From Deltaproteobacteria bacterium (GTDB taxonomy: Bacteria > Bdellovibrionota_C > UBA2361 > J135), in assembly GCA_020635175.1 (NCBI GenBank), contig JACKAH010000025.1, positions 1 to 18,443 on the forward strand: 18,443 nt of DNA. Direction: 5' to 3'. The position numbers and the translations under genes are program-made. The stretch's first letter is position 1. Each line of letters starts with the position of its first letter. Under the pieces are notes generated by a model. It did not search any database and was not told where the DNA came from. It saw only the letters and a list, made by a program, of their open reading frames with translations. Positions 1-8,369 of the stretch are shown here, one piece after another.

Positions 1-966
1 AAAATTTTCTTTAGGTACGAAAACAACCCCAATGACAACCGCCACTTGAAGCTAGCGACCCTGCTGCTTTCATTTTCTCCATTGGCGCATACTCATTTCT
101 TTTTAATTACAGCTCTATTCATAGGAATGCAGATCCTCCTACAAGCAAAACTAAGAAAAGATCTAACAGTTTTTTTGCTCTATCTACTCCCAAGCCTCCT
201 TTCATTACCTTGGTTAGTAGGGAAAGAGAATTTGATTAAATTTGTACCTGGCTGGCTAGCATGGCATAAATTTGATCCTACATTGTGGGGCAACATACTA
301 AACTCTACCTATATGTGGCTTGCGAATGCTTGGGGCTGGTTTCTACTACTTGGGCTTGTTTGGTATTTATCAAAAAAGCACACTCATTTGATTTCAATCA
401 CAATACTTTTTCTAGCCGCAAACTTTGTTCAAATTGCAATTTGGGAATGGGATCAGATAAAGGTGTTTATAGCTCTTTACTTGCTTTCAATTGCTGTTTG
501 GTCATCACTTGAAAGCAAAATATCTTTAAAACTTGAATATGTTTTGCTCATTTTAACCCTTCCTGCATTAGCTGAGTTAAAAACAGTATTTGCAGAATAT
601 AAGAAAAACACACCATATAACAAAGAAGAGCTGCAAGTTGCCTTAAAGCTAATGGAGCATACAGAACCTGAAGCTATTATCCTTACTGCACCAACTCACA
701 ATTCACCAGCGACTCTTAGTGGTCGAAAGCTTTTTTTGGGATATATTGGAACATTGCATTCTCATGGAATCAGGTATCATAAACGTCAAAAGCTCACCCA
801 ATCTCTGCGCTCAGCAATTAACTGTAAAAAAACGAACCCTGAACTACCATGCCCAGATTATCTTCTTTGGAATACTCACGAAAAAAATCATTGGAAAGGA
901 GAGGATCCAAGCAGATATGAGAATCTAGCCCCAACCGAGCTTCCATTCCTTTATAAAATCAAATAA
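1..966 (+). CDS. Polytopic membrane protein, GT-C glycosyltransferase-like, 3' part (5' end outside window)
   Basis: The frame is open from base 1, so the TTG at 46 is probably internal and the gene begins outside the window; 321 residues are visible. About six strongly hydrophobic segments fill the first two thirds (examples are FFLITALFIGMQILL, FLLYLLPSLLSLPWL, WGWFLLLGLVWYL and ISITILFLAANFVQIAIW). A soluble tail follows with AIILTAPTHNSPATLSGRK, then LGYIGTLHSHGIRYHKR. From memory, this kind of tail (a Thr/Asn/His loop, then SGR, then a Gly-Tyr-Gly stretch) occurs in multi-pass GT-C-type glycosyltransferases and related uncharacterised membrane proteins; this is family-level recognition without a search. 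Inferred role: transfer of lipid-linked sugar on the outer face of the inner membrane. The catalytic acidic motif expected near the N-terminus is not in view, so the function is unproven. hisS follows 12 bases downstream, probably on the same transcript. Confidence 0.55.
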   Translation, partial: KIFFRYENNPNDNRHLKLATLLLSFSPLAHTHFFLITALFIGMQILLQAKLRKDLTVFLLYLLPSLLSLPWLVGKENLIKFVPGWLAWHKFDPTLWGNILNSTYMWLANAWGWFLLLGLVWYLSKKHTHLISITILFLAANFVQIAIWEWDQIKVFIALYLLSIAVWSSLESKISLKLEYVLLILTLPALAELKTVFAEYKKNTPYNKEELQVALKLMEHTEPEAIILTAPTHNSPATLSGRKLFLGYIGTLHSHGIRYHKRQKLTQSLRSAINCKKTNPELPCPDYLLWNTHEKNHWKGEDPSRYENLAPTELPFLYKIK

Positions 967-978
967 CATAGATGCATT

Positions 979-2286
979 ATGAGTAAGATTAGAAATATTT
1001 CTGGATTTCCAGAGTGGTTGCCTGCTGAGAAGAGACTTGAGGATTCAATCGTTGATCAGGTTAAACAGATCTACGCCCTGCATGGATATACCCCAATCGA
1101 AACTCGCTCAGTGGAGCTAATGTCAACCCTAGCTTCAAAGGGGGACATTAATAAAGAAATCTACGTGGTACAAAGAGCTCAGGCCGAAGAAACATCGGTA
1201 GATGATGACACTTTTGCACTACACTTCGATCTAACTGTACCTTTTGCAAGATACGTCTCTCAATATTTTAATGATCTGACTTTTCCATTTAAGCGCTACC
1301 AACTTCAACGATCGTGGCGTGGGGAAAGACCGCAAGAAGGGCGATTTAGAGAATTCTATCAATTTGATGCTGATGTTGTAGCAATTGATAACCTACCGAT
1401 CTGCCACGATGCCGAGATGGTCACAATTGCGACAAAGATATTTAGAAAGTTAGCTCTTGGTGATTTCACAGTAAGAATAAACAACCGCAAACTTTTACTT
1501 GGAATCTATGAACACTTTGGTTTAAATGGCGAACAACGCCAAGACGCAATAACAATCATTGATAAGATTGCTAAAATCGGACGTGAACAGGTAATCGCTG
1601 AATTACAAAAGATCTCTGTAAATTCAGAGATAGCGAATAAGATTGTTACTACTGCCGAACTGCAAATGGCACCTTCTGAAGTTGCGAAGGGTCTTAGGGC
1701 CTTAGAGATTAGCTCTGATACTTTCCAGCAGGGACTACTAGAGATGGAGGAACTCATCTCTCTGCTCCCTCTCGCAGCACAAGCTAACGTAGTAGTAGAT
1801 ATGAGTCTTGCTCGTGGACTTGATTATTACACTGGCACAATTATAGAGACTGTCCTTAATGACTATCAAAGTTTTGGATCAGTTTGTGGTGGTGGACGTT
1901 ATGATAATCTAACTGAGAGATTTAGTAGCAAGAAAGTACCAGGCGTAGGAATTTCAGTTGGCGTAACCCGCCTAATGTCACTGATCCTTGCTAAAAACCT
2001 TGCACCGATAGTGGCAGCCTCTCCTACGAAAGTTTTGATAACTCTCTACAACGAAGAGCAGATCGTAAAAGCATTTCAAATTGCAGAAGAGATGCGAGAG
2101 CTAGGCGTAGCAACAGAGGTCTTTCACAAGCCTTTAAAGCTAGGCAAACAGATCGAGTTCGCAGACAAAAAGAACATCCCCTATATCCTTTTTCTTCAAG
2201 ATGACGGCTCAATTGAGATTAAGGATCTTAAAACTAAAGAGCAGAAGAAGATCAGCCTAGCGAGCTGGTGTGCAGAGATTGCCTAG
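979..2286 (+). CDS. hisS: Histidyl-tRNA synthetase
   Basis: Class II aminoacyl-tRNA synthetase that charges tRNA-His with histidine in the cytoplasm; 435 residues, a normal bacterial length. The class II motif 2 region is at residues 104-131 (FKRYQLQRSWRGERP, then GRFREFYQFDADV). The two histidine-specific signatures are present: HisA around 277-286 (LARGLDYYTG, including the active-site Arg) and HisB around 300-311 (GSVCGGGRYDNL). Motif 3 is near 322-333 (GVGISVGVTRLM). The C-terminal 90 or so residues, from TKVLITLYNEEQ, form the anticodon-binding domain. The ATG at 979 gives the expected N-terminus (ISGFPEWLPAEKR); no strong Shine-Dalgarno is visible, which fits translation coupled to the gene 12 bases upstream. 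Its TAG overlaps the stop codon of the convergent korB, with no room for a terminator between them. Confidence 0.97.
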   Translation: MSKIRNISGFPEWLPAEKRLEDSIVDQVKQIYALHGYTPIETRSVELMSTLASKGDINKEIYVVQRAQAEETSVDDDTFALHFDLTVPFARYVSQYFNDLTFPFKRYQLQRSWRGERPQEGRFREFYQFDADVVAIDNLPICHDAEMVTIATKIFRKLALGDFTVRINNRKLLLGIYEHFGLNGEQRQDAITIIDKIAKIGREQVIAELQKISVNSEIANKIVTTAELQMAPSEVAKGLRALEISSDTFQQGLLEMEELISLLPLAAQANVVVDMSLARGLDYYTGTIIETVLNDYQSFGSVCGGGRYDNLTERFSSKKVPGVGISVGVTRLMSLILAKNLAPIVAASPTKVLITLYNEEQIVKAFQIAEEMRELGVATEVFHKPLKLGKQIEFADKKNIPYILFLQDDGSIEIKDLKTKEQKKISLASWCAEIA

Positions 2287-3287
2287 TTTACAGTCCAAGT
2301 ATCGCCAGAGTTCAGCAGATCTGAAAGCTTACCTTCTCCCTGTCTTTGCTTAGCCTGAGCAACCTGTTCTGTCACAGCAGTATCATATGCGGAGCGCTCT
2401 TCCTGATAAAGCACACCCATTGGGACTGGAAATTCAGGAAACGAAAGTGAGGCCAAAATTTGGGCTAAAATCTTACTGTTTTTATCGTAAGTTAGAATTT
2501 GATCGGCAGAGCCATTTTTTGTGCTGACAATCTTAGGGTTAAATCCATCTAGAGCAATTCCCTTGTCTAACTCAGCACCGAAAATCAAAGGCTTACCGTG
2601 CTCTACATGAAGTTGCCTCTCGTTTCTAACAGCACGCTCATCAAAGTCCTTAAACGCACCATCGTTAAAAACATTACAATTCTGAAAAATTTCAACGAAT
2701 GATGTTCCTTTATGCGCAGCAGCTTGCTCTAAAACAGCAGTCAAACCTTTAGCATCAACAGCCGAGGCCCTAGCAATAAAGGTTGCCTTTGCACCAAGAG
2801 CAAGTGAAACAGGATCAACTGGTTCATCGACTGAACCATAAGGGGTGGATTTTGTTTTCTTACCAACTTCAGAGGTCGGTGAATACTGCCCCTTAGTTAG
2901 TCCATAAATACGGTTATTAAAAAGCAGAACTGTCAGATCTACGTTACGTCTTAGAAGATGTATAAAGTGATTTCCACCTATGCTTAGAGCATCTCCATCG
3001 CCAGTAATAAGCCAAACGTGCAGATCGGGGTTTACTAGCTTAACACCGGTCGCTAATGCAGGAGCCCGACCGTGGATGGTATGAAAGCCATAGGTGTTCA
3101 TATAGTAAGGAAATCGGCTTGAACAACCAATACCAGAGATAACAACATGGTTTTCCTTAGGGATATCAAGAGACGGCAAGAAACGTTGAACTGTTGCTAA
3201 AATTGAGTAGTCACCACATCCGGGACACCAACGCACTTCTTGATCTGATTCAAAATCTTTCTTTGTTAACTTTACTAACTCGCTCAT
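2283..3287 (-). CDS. korB: 2-oxoacid:ferredoxin oxidoreductase beta subunit (2-oxoglutarate type)
   Basis: TPP- and Fe-S-binding catalytic subunit of a 2-oxoacid:ferredoxin oxidoreductase, which decarboxylates a 2-oxoacid (probably 2-oxoglutarate) to the acyl-CoA while reducing ferredoxin. Length 334 residues. Visible: WCPGCGDY with C21 and C24, then SGIGCSSR with C55 and FQNCNVFND with C204, giving the four cysteines expected for the single [4Fe-4S] cluster. The TPP/Mg motif begins at 97 (GDGDALSIGGNHF) and closes with LLFNNRIYGLTKGQ. The gene starts 3 bases after the korA stop, with AGG-type pairing in the short junction, so the two are translated together. 2-oxoglutarate specificity is inferred from the fused gamma-alpha partner and the two-subunit arrangement; 2-oxoacids in general, or pyruvate, remain possible. 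No separate ferredoxin-like delta subunit lies alongside. Confidence 0.9.
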   Translation of the reverse strand: MSELVKLTKKDFESDQEVRWCPGCGDYSILATVQRFLPSLDIPKENHVVISGIGCSSRFPYYMNTYGFHTIHGRAPALATGVKLVNPDLHVWLITGDGDALSIGGNHFIHLLRRNVDLTVLLFNNRIYGLTKGQYSPTSEVGKKTKSTPYGSVDEPVDPVSLALGAKATFIARASAVDAKGLTAVLEQAAAHKGTSFVEIFQNCNVFNDGAFKDFDERAVRNERQLHVEHGKPLIFGAELDKGIALDGFNPKIVSTKNGSADQILTYDKNSKILAQILASLSFPEFPVPMGVLYQEERSAYDTAVTEQVAQAKQRQGEGKLSDLLNSGDTWTVN

Positions 3288-3290
3288 GAA

Positions 3291-5138
3291 CTACCTAATC
3301 AAATTCTGAATTTGTTGCTGAATTTCACTAATTTTAAATGGTTGACCTTGAACTTTGTTATATGCTGTCAAATTCAGATCAAAGTGAGCGTTCAAAATCA
3401 AACTCAACTGACCACTATTTAGTTCAGGCACTAAGATCTTCTTAAAGCGAGACAGCACTTGCTCCAAATCATTAGGAAGTGGGTTTATGTATCTCAAATG
3501 AAGATGAGAGACTGACCTGCCAGCTTTTTGCTCTTCAGCAACAGCACCTGCTACAGCTCCATGTGTTCCACCCCAGCTTACTACAAGCAACTCTCCAGAA
3601 TCAGCACCAGAAACTTCTGTTTTTGGATACGTATTAGCAACTCTTTTGACTTTCTCTGCCCTTAAATAAGTCATGCGTTGATGATTATCCGGATCATAAG
3701 AGATGTTGCCAGTAATATCCTGCTTCTCTAATCCACCAACTCTATGCTCAAGGCCCTTCATTCCTGGAATTGACCAGGCCCTAGCTAGAGTTTCTTCATC
3801 ACGCTGATAAGGTTGAAAAGCTTCAGCGCTATCAGTCTGAGCAAACTTTGGCGAAATTTCACTCAAAGAGCTTTCATCTGGAATCAACCAAGGCTGAGAT
3901 CCGTTACCAACATATCCATCGCTGAGAAGAATTACAGGCACCATATGCTCAAGTGCAATCTTTGCTGCCAGATAAGAGGTATCAAACGAATCATCAGGAC
4001 TTGCAATAGCTAGTACCACAACAGGACAATCGCTGTTTCGTCCATACAAAGATTGCAATAGATCTGCTTGCTCAGTTTTGGTCGGCATCCCAGTTGAAGG
4101 ACCTGCACGTTGCACATTAACAACAACTAGTGGAAGCTCAACAACAGCAGCGAGCGCTAAGGCTTCCTGCTTAAGCAGAATGCCTGGACCACTAGAGCCT
4201 GTCACACCAAGACCCCCAGCATACGAAGCACCAATCGCAGCACAACACGCTGCTATCTCATCCTCAGCTTGAAAGGTCGTCACACCAAAATTTTTATATC
4301 GAGAGATCTCATGCAGGATATCGCTTGCTGGAGTAATTGGATAACCAGCATAAACAAGCGGAACACCTGCCTTAACAGAGGCTGCAATTAATCCATGAGC
4401 TAGCCCTTGATTACCTGTAATATTTTTATAAGTGCCTTGAGCAAGCTTTGCTTTTGGGACCTCAAAGACTGTACTAAAAGCTTCAGAGGCTTCTGCAAAT
4501 GCCATCCCTCCTTCAAGCGCAAGCTTGTTTGCTTTTGCAATCTCAGGTTTACTTTTAAATTTTCGCTCGACCCACTCAGAGGTTTCTTTTACTCCACGGC
4601 CATACATCCAACAGATTATTCCGAGCGCAAAAAAGTTTTTGCATCTTTCGATTGCGCTTTTAGGCAGCTCTAATTCACTCAAGGCTTCATGAGTCAGAGT
4701 TGTTATAGGAACTGAAATTAAATTGTATTTCGTACTAATTGCATCTTGATCAAGAGGATTTTCTTCAAGATGAGCTTTAATTAAGTTCTTCTCCGTAAAG
4801 GAATCGGTATTGCAAATTAAGATACCATTCTGTTTTAAGTCTTTAACATTTGCTTTTAGAGCAGCTGGATTCATTGCTATCAAAGCATCAAGATCATCCC
4901 CTGCTGTAAAGACCTCAGTACTTCCGAAATGAATCTGAAATGCACTGACACCACCAATCGTGCCTGCCGGAGCACGAATCTCTGCGGGAAAGTCAGGTCT
5001 TGTTGCTAAATCGTTTCCTAAGCGTGCAGATTCATGTGTAAACCGAGCACCTGTTACCTGCATGCCATCACCTGAATCACCAGCAAATCTAATTGCTGCT
5101 GAGACAAGCTCTTTACGTTCTGTTTGAGTGTTTTCCAT
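3291..5138 (-). CDS. korA: 2-oxoacid:ferredoxin oxidoreductase fused gamma-alpha subunit (2-oxoglutarate type)
   Basis: 615 residues with the typical fused architecture. An N-terminal gamma domain (about 12-200) carries FAGDSGDGMQVTG and PDFPAEIRAPAGT. The alpha domain begins near 240 (GNQGLAHGLIAASVKAG) and contains the YPITPAS substrate/TPP-region motif, QAEDEIAACCAAIGASYAG, TGSSGPGILLKQEA and VNVQRAGPSTGMPTKTEQ. A C-terminal transketolase-like domain includes LLVVSWGGTHGA and LRYINPLP. It forms the active heterodimer or heterotetramer with KorB. The start ATG is unambiguous, since the conserved gamma domain begins about 12 residues later. In the 93 bases upstream there is a short AT-rich hairpin on this strand (5171-5185) followed by a few T residues; it may attenuate read-through from the amidase gene but is weak. 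Specificity for 2-oxoglutarate is a family inference. Confidence 0.92.
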   Translation of the reverse strand: MENTQTERKELVSAAIRFAGDSGDGMQVTGARFTHESARLGNDLATRPDFPAEIRAPAGTIGGVSAFQIHFGSTEVFTAGDDLDALIAMNPAALKANVKDLKQNGILICNTDSFTEKNLIKAHLEENPLDQDAISTKYNLISVPITTLTHEALSELELPKSAIERCKNFFALGIICWMYGRGVKETSEWVERKFKSKPEIAKANKLALEGGMAFAEASEAFSTVFEVPKAKLAQGTYKNITGNQGLAHGLIAASVKAGVPLVYAGYPITPASDILHEISRYKNFGVTTFQAEDEIAACCAAIGASYAGGLGVTGSSGPGILLKQEALALAAVVELPLVVVNVQRAGPSTGMPTKTEQADLLQSLYGRNSDCPVVVLAIASPDDSFDTSYLAAKIALEHMVPVILLSDGYVGNGSQPWLIPDESSLSEISPKFAQTDSAEAFQPYQRDEETLARAWSIPGMKGLEHRVGGLEKQDITGNISYDPDNHQRMTYLRAEKVKRVANTYPKTEVSGADSGELLVVSWGGTHGAVAGAVAEEQKAGRSVSHLHLRYINPLPNDLEQVLSRFKKILVPELNSGQLSLILNAHFDLNLTAYNKVQGQPFKISEIQQQIQNLIR

Positions 5139-5231
5139 TAAAATTCAACTACTGAATCTGATTGCTTAAAAAAGTTCGTAACTTTCTAAAGGCTTAACAT
5201 TATGTACCAAAACAGCACTATTTAAAAGATT

Positions 5232-5717
5232 TCACGCCGGAGAAAGTGCTGAAAGATAGCGATTCCAGTCAAAATTAGCCCCTGGATCTGTCTTACGACC
5301 AGGAGCTATCTGGTCGTGACCAACGAAGTGCTTAATTTTATGCCGTGAACAGACATTAATCGTTAGGCGTATCAATGCTTCATACTGTAAATCAGTAAAA
5401 CCTGATTCAGGAGAGCCAATTAGCTCTATTCCAAGACTAAAATCATTAACGTTTTCTCTTAAATCTGGCATCTGACTCACTCCAGCATGCCAAGCGCGCA
5501 GCTCTTCATCTACAAGCTGATAGATCTCCCCTTCTCTACTAATAACATAATGAGCAGAGACTGATTCCTGATCTAAGGTTGCGATACATATATCAGGATC
5601 AAATTGAAGCTCTGGCTCGACAAACTGTGCAAACATTGAATGAATAACAATTGTATCGACTTCTTGTGATTTCGGACGATCGTTGAAGTTTTGTGAATTT
5701 CGCTTGTGAATCAACAT
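5232..5717 (-). CDS. AmpD-like N-acetylmuramoyl-L-alanine amidase
   Basis: Zinc amidase_2-type enzyme of 161 residues that cleaves the lactyl-amide bond between (anhydro)MurNAc and the stem peptide. Expected ligands and catalytic residues are visible: H26 (TIVIHS), H134 (FVGHDQIAPGRKTDPG) and D144 as zinc ligands, with E98 (LGIELIG) and K142 as catalytic residues, matching the E. coli AmpD set H34/H154/D164/E116/K162. The WHAG motif (H77) and SAHYVISREGEIYQLV are also typical. There is no signal peptide, so a cytoplasmic peptidoglycan-recycling role of AmpD type is more likely than an outer-membrane AmiD type. The ATG lies 5 bases after the epimerase stop, so translation is probably coupled. 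No ampE, ampG or nagZ neighbour is seen. Confidence 0.88.
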   Translation of the reverse strand: MLIHKRNSQNFNDRPKSQEVDTIVIHSMFAQFVEPELQFDPDICIATLDQESVSAHYVISREGEIYQLVDEELRAWHAGVSQMPDLRENVNDFSLGIELIGSPESGFTDLQYEALIRLTINVCSRHKIKHFVGHDQIAPGRKTDPGANFDWNRYLSALSPA

Positions 5718-5722
5718 ACAGA

Positions 5723-6670
5723 TTAACGAGAGGCAAAAAGATCTAATTGTTTAGTTTTCTGATCATACCAAGAATACATCCGATCTAGACCATTCTGAAG
5801 CCCTATCTTAGGAGCGAACTGCAATAACTCCCTAGCTTGAGAGCTGTCAATTGAACGCTCGCCGTGGCGAGCTTGATTTATATCCCACAAAACAGCACCG
5901 TCAAACGCAACTACTTTTTGTATTAATAGCGCTAAGGCTTTAAAAGAGATCACGTCTGAAGAGCCTAAGTTCAGTGCCCTTGGAAGAGTAGTTAGATTTA
6001 ATGTTTGTAGTATTCCCTGAACAGCGTCACGAACATAAATAAGCTCAATAAACGCATCGGGATTACCTTTTAACGTAACTCTAGATTCCTGATTAATCTT
6101 TGCATCTTGAAATCTATACATGAAATCAGCTACCGGTTGCATTAGATCACTTTCCAGATGATCACCAGGACCATAAACAGTCGGCAGTATGATAGTGCAT
6201 GCTTCAAAACCAAACTGTGTGGCACAGGCATGAACAAACTCTGAGGCTGCACGTTGAGCTGCAGCATAGTTAGAGCAAAACTCAAACGGGGCCCCAGACA
6301 ATAGCTCTTTCTCTTTATAAACACCGGCATCTTTAGGATAAGCGTCAGAGGAAATAACATGTACAAAGCGCTTCAAACCTTTATTCGATGCAGCTTTTAG
6401 CAACTCTGATAAAGTATCAAAATTATCAGAAAAGAAGCTTGCAGGCTTTGCAACATACGAAGATTCATTCCCTATCTTTCCAGCTAGATGCAAAATTGTA
6501 TGACTTGGACAATCTGACAAAAGCTCTGTAACTGACAATCGATTTGTTAGGTCATACTCAGTTGAGCTAAAAGTAAAAACATCATCAAAGACTGATCCAT
6601 GTAGCTCGAGCTCTCTGACTAGATGAGATCCAATAAATCCTTTTGCTCCTGTTACTAAGAGGTTGTTCAT
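5723..6670 (-). CDS. NAD-dependent epimerase/dehydratase family protein with atypical active site
   Basis: Extended short-chain dehydrogenase (SDR) of 315 residues. The Rossmann dinucleotide motif is at 7-14 (TGAKGFIG), followed by the LHLAGKIG strand (about 60-67), ISSDAYP around 106-112 and LPTVYGPGDHLESD, which resembles the GDP-fucose synthase/UDP-glucose epimerase branch. The catalytic Tyr is present (Y135 in SNYAAAQRAAS), but the Lys expected four residues later (YxxxK) is Q139, encoded CAA. This loss could weaken or change catalysis; a single-base difference from AAA could explain it. Inferred role: nucleotide-sugar interconversion for envelope glycans, or a catalytically modified relative. 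It is the first gene of the minus-strand run ending in korB and is divergent from htrA. The substrate cannot be read from the sequence. Confidence 0.85.
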   Translation of the reverse strand: MNNLLVTGAKGFIGSHLVRELELHGSVFDDVFTFSSTEYDLTNRLSVTELLSDCPSHTILHLAGKIGNESSYVAKPASFFSDNFDTLSELLKAASNKGLKRFVHVISSDAYPKDAGVYKEKELLSGAPFEFCSNYAAAQRAASEFVHACATQFGFEACTIILPTVYGPGDHLESDLMQPVADFMYRFQDAKINQESRVTLKGNPDAFIELIYVRDAVQGILQTLNLTTLPRALNLGSSDVISFKALALLIQKVVAFDGAVLWDINQARHGERSIDSSQARELLQFAPKIGLQNGLDRMYSWYDQKTKQLDLFASR

Positions 6671-6774
6671 TCAGCTAACTAAAATTAAAATTGAGTAGGG
6701 TATACTAGCAGTATGTAGTAGTCGATTACACCTAATCAAAATCGATAGCTTAACATGCTAAAAATACAGAATAT

Positions 6775-6803
6775 TTTACAGAAACCTTGCAGACATCTAT
6801 GAT
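6775..6803 (+). promoter_or_regulatory. Probable sigma70-type promoter of htrA
   Basis: TTTACA at 6775-6780 (5 of 6 to the -35 consensus), a 17-base spacer, then TATGAT at 6798-6803 (5 of 6 to the -10). Predicted transcription start is near 6810, giving a leader of about 65 bases before the ATG at 6876. It makes a GTG start at 6813 unlikely. No sigmaE-like GGAACTT element is seen. Confidence 0.5.
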
Positions 6804-6875
6804 TCAAAGTTAGTGAATAAACTGCAGTTTTTAACGTCAGAATTATCGTTTTATTTGGATAAGGATTTTTTAAAA

Positions 6876-8300
6876 ATGAAGAAGATTCTAATTTTACTTT
6901 GTTTGTTTATTTTTGCTCCAAAACTACAGGCCCAAGAAACAGAAGATTCAATAAAGTTTGCTAACCAGCTCTCAGCTGCTTTTGAAAATGTCTCTGAGCG
7001 GATTAGCCCATCAACTGTTAACATAAGCTCTATCACTAAGCCGAAACAGGTCAAAGCATTACGCAACGGACCTGATGCCTTAGAGGATCACCCTTTCAGA
7101 GAATTCTTTGGAGACGACTTTTTTGAAAAACTTTTTAGGCAACAAGCACCACGTGGATACAGTCAAGGAATGGGAACAGGCGTTATCATTCGTAAAGAAG
7201 GCTATATCCTGACTAATAATCACGTAGTTGGCGACGCTGATGAAATTACAGTTAGATTGCACAATAAAAAGGAATATAAAGCTGAAGTAATCGGGACTGA
7301 CCCAAAGACCGACCTAGCCGTTATTAAGATTGACGCTCCCAATTTGACCCCTGCTGACTTAGGAGATTCAGATAATCTAAAGATAGGCGAATGGGTAGTA
7401 GCAGTTGGTAACCCATTTGGGCTTGATTACACAATTACTGCAGGAATTGTAAGCGCCAAAGGTCGTGCCAACGTAGGCATCGTAGACTATGAAAACTTTA
7501 TTCAAACAGATGCGGCTATAAACCCAGGAAATAGTGGCGGTCCATTAGTCAATCTTCGCGGCCAAGTCGTAGGAATTAACGCTGCTATCTTTAGTAAAAG
7601 TGGTGGCTCTATGGGAATCGGATTCGCGATACCAGTTAACATGGCAAAATACGTTGTCGATAGTCTAATTAGTAAAGGAAAAGTAATTAGGGGGTATCTT
7701 GGAGTTATGATCCAAAACCTCGATGAAGACCTTGCAAATTCTTTCGGACATGAAAATACCGATGGAGCACTTGTCGGCGATGTTAGCCCAAATAGTCCTG
7801 CTTCAGAGGCAGGCATCGAGCAAGGCGACATTATCCTGACACTCAATGGAACTAAGATTAAGGACGTTACTCACCTAAGAAAACTAGTAGCAGAAACGAC
7901 ACCAAACGCTAAAGTTAAAGTAGATCTACTTAGAAATAAGAAATCAATCACAAAAACTGTTAAGATCGGCGAACTAGATGCCATCGAGGACAAAGTAGAG
8001 GTTGAGCAAGATCAGGAATTTGATTTAGGCGTAGCGCTAAAAGACATTACACCTGAGATCGCAAGAGCGATGGGACTGAAAGCTACAAAAGGCGCAATAG
8101 TCTCACAAATCGTTCCTGGTAGCGTGGCTCAAAGATCAGGCTTACGACCTGGAGATATAATCTTAGAAGTTAATGGATCAGAGATTGAATCAGTCGATGA
8201 TTTTAGAACATTGATGAAAAAAGTTGATTCATCAAAAGGAATAAGATTAGTTGTCCAGACTGGGGACTTTCAGCGCTTTGTGTTTATAAGACCACAATAA
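6876..8300 (+). CDS. degP: Periplasmic serine protease/chaperone, DegP/HtrA family
   Basis: 474 residues from the ATG at 6876. An upstream GTG (6813) in frame would bury the signal peptide behind 21 extra residues and sits almost on the predicted transcription start, so 6876 is preferred; AAGG (6861-6864) lies upstream as a Shine-Dalgarno. The signal peptide is residues 1-19, with probable cleavage after LQA, giving a periplasmic enzyme. The trypsin-like domain has the triad H116 (TNNHVV), D146 (TDLAVIK) and S220 (NPGNSGGPL). PDZ1 is about 272-365 (RGYLGVMIQ onward) and PDZ2 about 384-474 (DLGVALKDI to the end). This is the full two-PDZ DegP/DegQ/MucD layout. Role by family: degrading or refolding misfolded envelope proteins. 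It converges on hsp20. degP is used at family level; degQ or mucD would be equally fair symbols. Confidence 0.95.
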   Translation: MKKILILLCLFIFAPKLQAQETEDSIKFANQLSAAFENVSERISPSTVNISSITKPKQVKALRNGPDALEDHPFREFFGDDFFEKLFRQQAPRGYSQGMGTGVIIRKEGYILTNNHVVGDADEITVRLHNKKEYKAEVIGTDPKTDLAVIKIDAPNLTPADLGDSDNLKIGEWVVAVGNPFGLDYTITAGIVSAKGRANVGIVDYENFIQTDAAINPGNSGGPLVNLRGQVVGINAAIFSKSGGSMGIGFAIPVNMAKYVVDSLISKGKVIRGYLGVMIQNLDEDLANSFGHENTDGALVGDVSPNSPASEAGIEQGDIILTLNGTKIKDVTHLRKLVAETTPNAKVKVDLLRNKKSITKTVKIGELDAIEDKVEVEQDQEFDLGVALKDITPEIARAMGLKATKGAIVSQIVPGSVAQRSGLRPGDIILEVNGSEIESVDDFRTLMKKVDSSKGIRLVVQTGDFQRFVFIRPQ

Positions 8301-8306
8301 ATCAAT

Positions 8307-8355
8307 CCACGGAGCACTTAGACTAATTCAATTAGGTTGTCTAAGTACTCCGTGG
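8307..8355. terminator. Long hairpin between convergent htrA and hsp20 (bidirectional terminator candidate)
   Basis: Arms 8307-8323 and 8339-8355 are complementary over 17 bases with one mismatch (a G-U pair on the minus-strand transcript). The loop includes a small nested stem (CTAAT at 8323-8327 with ATTAG at 8331-8335). It lies 6 bases after the htrA stop and 14 bases before the hsp20 stop. Neither side has a strong T run, so it may protect 3' ends or slow polymerase rather than act as a textbook intrinsic terminator. Confidence 0.6.
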
Positions 8356-8369
8356 CTAAATTACCTGAT

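Noticed and set aside
1..45. TTG at 46 as the true start of the first gene
   Set aside because: The frame continues open to base 1 and the protein begins in the middle of a hydrophobic region, so the gene is cut by the window edge.
6813..6875. N-terminal extension of HtrA from a GTG at 6813
   Set aside because: It would put 21 residues before a clear signal peptide, and the GTG is only a few bases past the predicted transcription start.
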